A DNA stretch of 14,958 nt from WHSM01 sp050701635 (lineage in GTDB: Bacteria > Actinomycetota > Actinomycetes > Mycobacteriales > Micromonosporaceae): positions 1 through 14,958 of the forward strand of contig JBOGDF010000111.1 in NCBI GenBank assembly GCA_050701635.1, given 5' to 3'. A program made the position numbers and the translations under genes. Shown here one piece after another: positions 13,628 to 14,958 of this stretch. Every line of letters begins with the position of its first letter. Positions within the stretch are counted from its first letter, which is position 1. Under the pieces are notes generated by a model. The model saw only the letters and a program-made list of their open reading frames with translations. It was not told the origin of the DNA and did no database searches.

Positions 13628-14095
13628 TCAGGTGCCGAAGTGGCGCCGGGTGTCGGAGAACAGGCTGCGCATCAGCAGCCCGTTGACGGGGGTGCCGAGC
13701 CGGCCGAGCGGCAGCGGCTCCCACGCGATCACCCAGGTGAACCGGCTGCGGGTCTCCGAGAACGGCTCCACCAGGTAGTCCTCGCCGAACCGGCGGAACG
13801 CCGGCAGGTTGGTCGACTCCACCGAGAAGGACATCCGGGTGCCCTCCTCCCAGCGGAAATACCGCTCCCGCAGCCGCAGCAGCCCGGCAACCTTCACGCT
13901 GCGGGTAGTGCCGACCCCGAACGGGCGCGGCGAGGTCCAGCGCGCGCTCGTGATCGCCCGGCACCAGGACAGCGGACGGTCGGCGGTCAACCCGGCCCAC
14001 ACCTGCTCCGCCGGCGCCGCCAGCTCCATCGCGTCGACAAAGCGCACCGGCGCGGTGTCGAAGAACGCCTCGTCGCACGGCTCGAGATCGGTCAC
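13628..14095 (-). CDS. SRPBCC (START-like/polyketide cyclase) family protein
   Basis: A 155-residue soluble protein. The first strand and helix of the fold are visible as VDAMELAAPAEQVWAGLTAD (about 20-39), followed by the strand-rich grip (GVGTTRSVKV, RERYFRWEEGTRMSFSVE, EDYLVEPFSETRSRFTWVIAW) and the long C-terminal helix (GTPVNGLLMRSLFSDTRRHFG), which closes a hydrophobic pocket. Members bind lipids, polyketides or other nonpolar ligands; some are enzymes. No catalytic residues can be named. The GTG start at 14095 is supported by TACGAT ending 6 nt upstream on the minus strand, with no ribosome site, so the mRNA is probably leaderless. It is divergent from the lipoprotein gene across 65 bp and convergent with the exporter permease. 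Confidence 0.85.
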   Translation of the reverse strand: MTDLEPCDEAFFDTAPVRFVDAMELAAPAEQVWAGLTADRPLSWCRAITSARWTSPRPFGVGTTRSVKVAGLLRLRERYFRWEEGTRMSFSVESTNLPAFRRFGEDYLVEPFSETRSRFTWVIAWEPLPLGRLGTPVNGLLMRSLFSDTRRHFGT

Positions 14096-14101
14096 CCGGG
14101 G

Positions 14102-14107
14102 ATCGTA
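14102..14107 (-). promoter_or_regulatory. -10 element TACGAT of a leaderless promoter (SRPBCC gene)
   Basis: TACGAT on the minus strand matches TANNNT and is followed by 6 nt (CCCCGG) and the GTG at 14095. No Shine-Dalgarno sequence is present, which fits transcription starting at the start codon. Confidence 0.5.
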
Positions 14108-14147
14108 CCGGCGACGCGGGGCCGCGCAGCGGCTCGACGCATGCCAC

Positions 14148-14153
14148 TAGGCT
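14148..14153 (+). promoter_or_regulatory. -10 element TAGGCT of a leaderless promoter (lipoprotein gene)
   Basis: TAGGCT is followed by 7 nt (CGCTGGC) and the GTG at 14161. This is the same hexamer and spacing as before the oxidoreductase ATG at 6517. No ribosome site lies before the GTG. Confidence 0.6.
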
Positions 14154-14160
14154 CGCTGGC

Positions 14161-14517
14161 GTGTCTTCTCTCCCCGGGCCGGTAAGGCCACTCCGTTCCC
14201 TGACCGTCATCGTCGGCGTCGTCGTCGCACTGTTCGGCGGGCTGGCGCTCGCCGGCTGCAGCAGCGGCGGCAGCAACGTGTCCTGCACCCTCGACTCCTG
14301 CACCGTCACCCTGGACCGCGGCGTGGACGCCAAGACCGAGGTGCTCGGCGTCGAGGTCAAGCTGGTGAAGGTGGAAGGCGAGAACGTCACCCTGGAGGTG
14401 GCCGGCACCGAGGTGACCACGCAGGTCGGCCGCCCGGTCGACGTCGAAGGCTTCCAGGTCGAGGTGCAGGAAGTCACCGAGAAGAACGTCAAAGTCAAGA
14501 TCAGTAAATCAAGCTGA
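14161..14517 (+). CDS. Small secreted lipoprotein of unknown function
   Basis: A 118-residue protein. A basic start (RPLR), a hydrophobic core (14-30) and the lipobox LALAGC give lipidation at C33, so the mature protein of 86 residues would be anchored to the outer face of the plasma membrane. A flexible Ser/Gly stretch follows, then C42-TLDS-C47, which could form a small disulfide loop, and a domain of alternating Val/Glu/Lys/Thr predicted to be all beta strand, with no helix and no catalytic motif. I do not recognise the family. GTG 14161 is chosen because the TAGGCT -10 lies 7 nt upstream (leaderless). It is divergent from the SRPBCC gene, and the strong hairpin at 14531-14560 follows it, so it is probably a single-gene transcript. 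Confidence 0.82.
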   Translation: MSSLPGPVRPLRSLTVIVGVVVALFGGLALAGCSSGGSNVSCTLDSCTVTLDRGVDAKTEVLGVEVKLVKVEGENVTLEVAGTEVTTQVGRPVDVEGFQVEVQEVTEKNVKVKISKSS

Positions 14518-14530
14518 CGGTACGCCGCGC

Positions 14531-14560
14531 ACCGCCCGGCGGCGCCCGTCGCCGGGCGGT
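14531..14560 (+). terminator. Strong GC hairpin after the lipoprotein gene
   Basis: ACCGCCCGGCG (14531-14541) and its exact reverse complement (14550-14560) enclose an 8-nt loop, starting 14 bp after the TGA. The 11-bp stem is nearly all GC and has no T-run. It separates the lipoprotein gene from kgd. Confidence 0.65.
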
Positions 14561-14637
14561 CACAGTCGGGTAACCCGCACCGTGGTCGTAGGTCACTCAC
14601 GAGGTGAGCTGGGTGGGCTCTGGTTGGTGCGTACGCG

Positions 14638-14643
14638 TAGCCT
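14638..14643 (+). promoter_or_regulatory. Candidate -10 (TAGCCT) for kgd
   Basis: TAGCCT matches TANNNT and would give a start near 14650 and a leader of about 60 nt. No convincing -35 is seen in the GT-rich sequence upstream. The rest of the spacer back to 14561 holds only small dyads (14567-14577 and 14595-14607). Confidence 0.35.
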
Positions 14644-14645
14644 GA

Positions 14646-14664
14646 GACACCGGACGTCGGTGTC
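14646..14664. promoter_or_regulatory. Dyad GACACCG-N5-CGGTGTC at the probable kgd transcription start
   Basis: Perfect 7-bp arms (14646-14652 and 14658-14664) around GACGT. It begins 3 bp after the candidate -10 and so covers the expected transcription start, the position of a repressor operator or a 5'-end RNA hairpin. Confidence 0.5.
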
Positions 14665-14711
14665 CTGCGCGCAGTGATTACGCAACCCCGGTGGAAGAGG
14701 CGATCAAGGTC

Positions 14712-14958
14712 GTGTCAACGCAGAACAACCCTAAAACCAGTTCCGACGTGCTCGCGGAATTCGGACCCAACGAGTGGATCGTCGAGGACATGTACCAGCG
14801 GTACCTCACCGACCCCTCGAGTGTGGACCCCGCCTGGCACGACTTCTTCGCGGACTACAAGCCCAGCACCGGCGACGGCCGGACCGAGAAGCAGGCGGCC
14901 ACCGCGACGGCGGCCCCGGCGGCTCCTGCGGCCGCTCCCGCCCAGGCAGCACCTGCCG
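14712..14958 (+). CDS. kgd: Multifunctional 2-oxoglutarate metabolism enzyme Kgd, N-terminal part (cut by window edge)
   Basis: 82 codons are visible. The protein starts at GTG 14712; GGAAGAGG (14693-14700) is the likely ribosome site, with a rather long 11-nt spacing. An in-frame GTG at 14691 is possible but has no ribosome site. FGPNEWIVEDMYQRY, then DPSSVDPAWHDFFADY, is the conserved N-terminal helical segment of actinobacterial SucA/Kgd proteins, which carry this piece ahead of an E2-like acyltransferase domain. An Ala/Pro-rich linker (from about residue 62) follows, as expected. The full protein (about 1,200 residues in the family) has thiamine-diphosphate-dependent 2-oxoglutarate decarboxylase and dehydrogenase E1 activity joined to succinyltransferase activity, and works at the 2-oxoglutarate step of the TCA cycle. 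Only the tip is seen, but the motif is diagnostic. Confidence 0.93.
   Translation, partial: MSTQNNPKTSSDVLAEFGPNEWIVEDMYQRYLTDPSSVDPAWHDFFADYKPSTGDGRTEKQAATATAAPAAPAAAPAQAAPA

Noticed and set aside
14691..14711. Upstream in-frame GTG for kgd
   Set aside because: No ribosome site precedes it; the purine run it contains works better as the ribosome site for GTG 14712.
1..14958. CRISPR array, tRNA, insertion sequence or prophage
   Set aside because: No regularly spaced repeats, cloverleaf, transposase or integrase motifs were found on either strand.

Overview
The window is GC-rich actinobacterial chromosome. Evidence for this is strong GC bias at third codon positions, GTG starts, apparently leaderless genes, a Streptomyces-type protease inhibitor, and the N-terminus of the actinobacterial 2-oxoglutarate metabolism enzyme Kgd at the right edge. 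The overall style fits Micromonosporaceae (Micromonospora/Actinocatenispora-like), but that placement is an inference. No rRNA, tRNA, CRISPR array, insertion sequence or phage gene was seen.

Left part (1-6361), cell-surface glycosylation. The C-terminal part of a GT-B glycosyltransferase is followed by a class I SAM methyltransferase on the plus strand. Convergent to them is a compact minus-strand operon read from right to left: a large YfhO-type GT-C membrane protein, a GT2 polyprenyl-phosphate sugar synthase with two C-terminal membrane helices, and a UPF0104/LPG-synthase-type membrane protein that starts 2 bp after the GT2 stop. I read this as a possible three-component glycosylation system: lipid-linked sugar synthase, candidate flippase and extracytoplasmic transferase.

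Middle part (6362-11056). A FAD-dependent phytoene-desaturase-like oxidoreductase runs on the plus strand. Next, on the minus strand, is a second full-length YfhO-type protein, a clear co-linear paralog of the first. The two paralogs therefore bracket the oxidoreductase. The 155-bp divergent spacer before the oxidoreductase holds a perfect 10-bp-arm dyad, a 14-bp direct repeat and a leaderless-type promoter.

Right part (11057-14958). It holds a secreted subtilisin-inhibitor-like (SSI) protein on the minus strand, a divergent two-gene ABC exporter (ATPase plus permease, ATGA overlap), an SRPBCC protein on the minus strand, a small lipoprotein divergent from it, and the start of kgd. The SRPBCC and lipoprotein genes are separated by 65 bp and both look leaderless. 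A strong GC hairpin after the lipoprotein gene separates it from kgd.

No gene-free stretch exceeds 300 bases; the longest are 14518-14711 and 11634-11822, both described below. The most interesting unit is the yfhO-GT2-UPF0104 operon with its second yfhO paralog and the structured divergent control region at 6362-6516.
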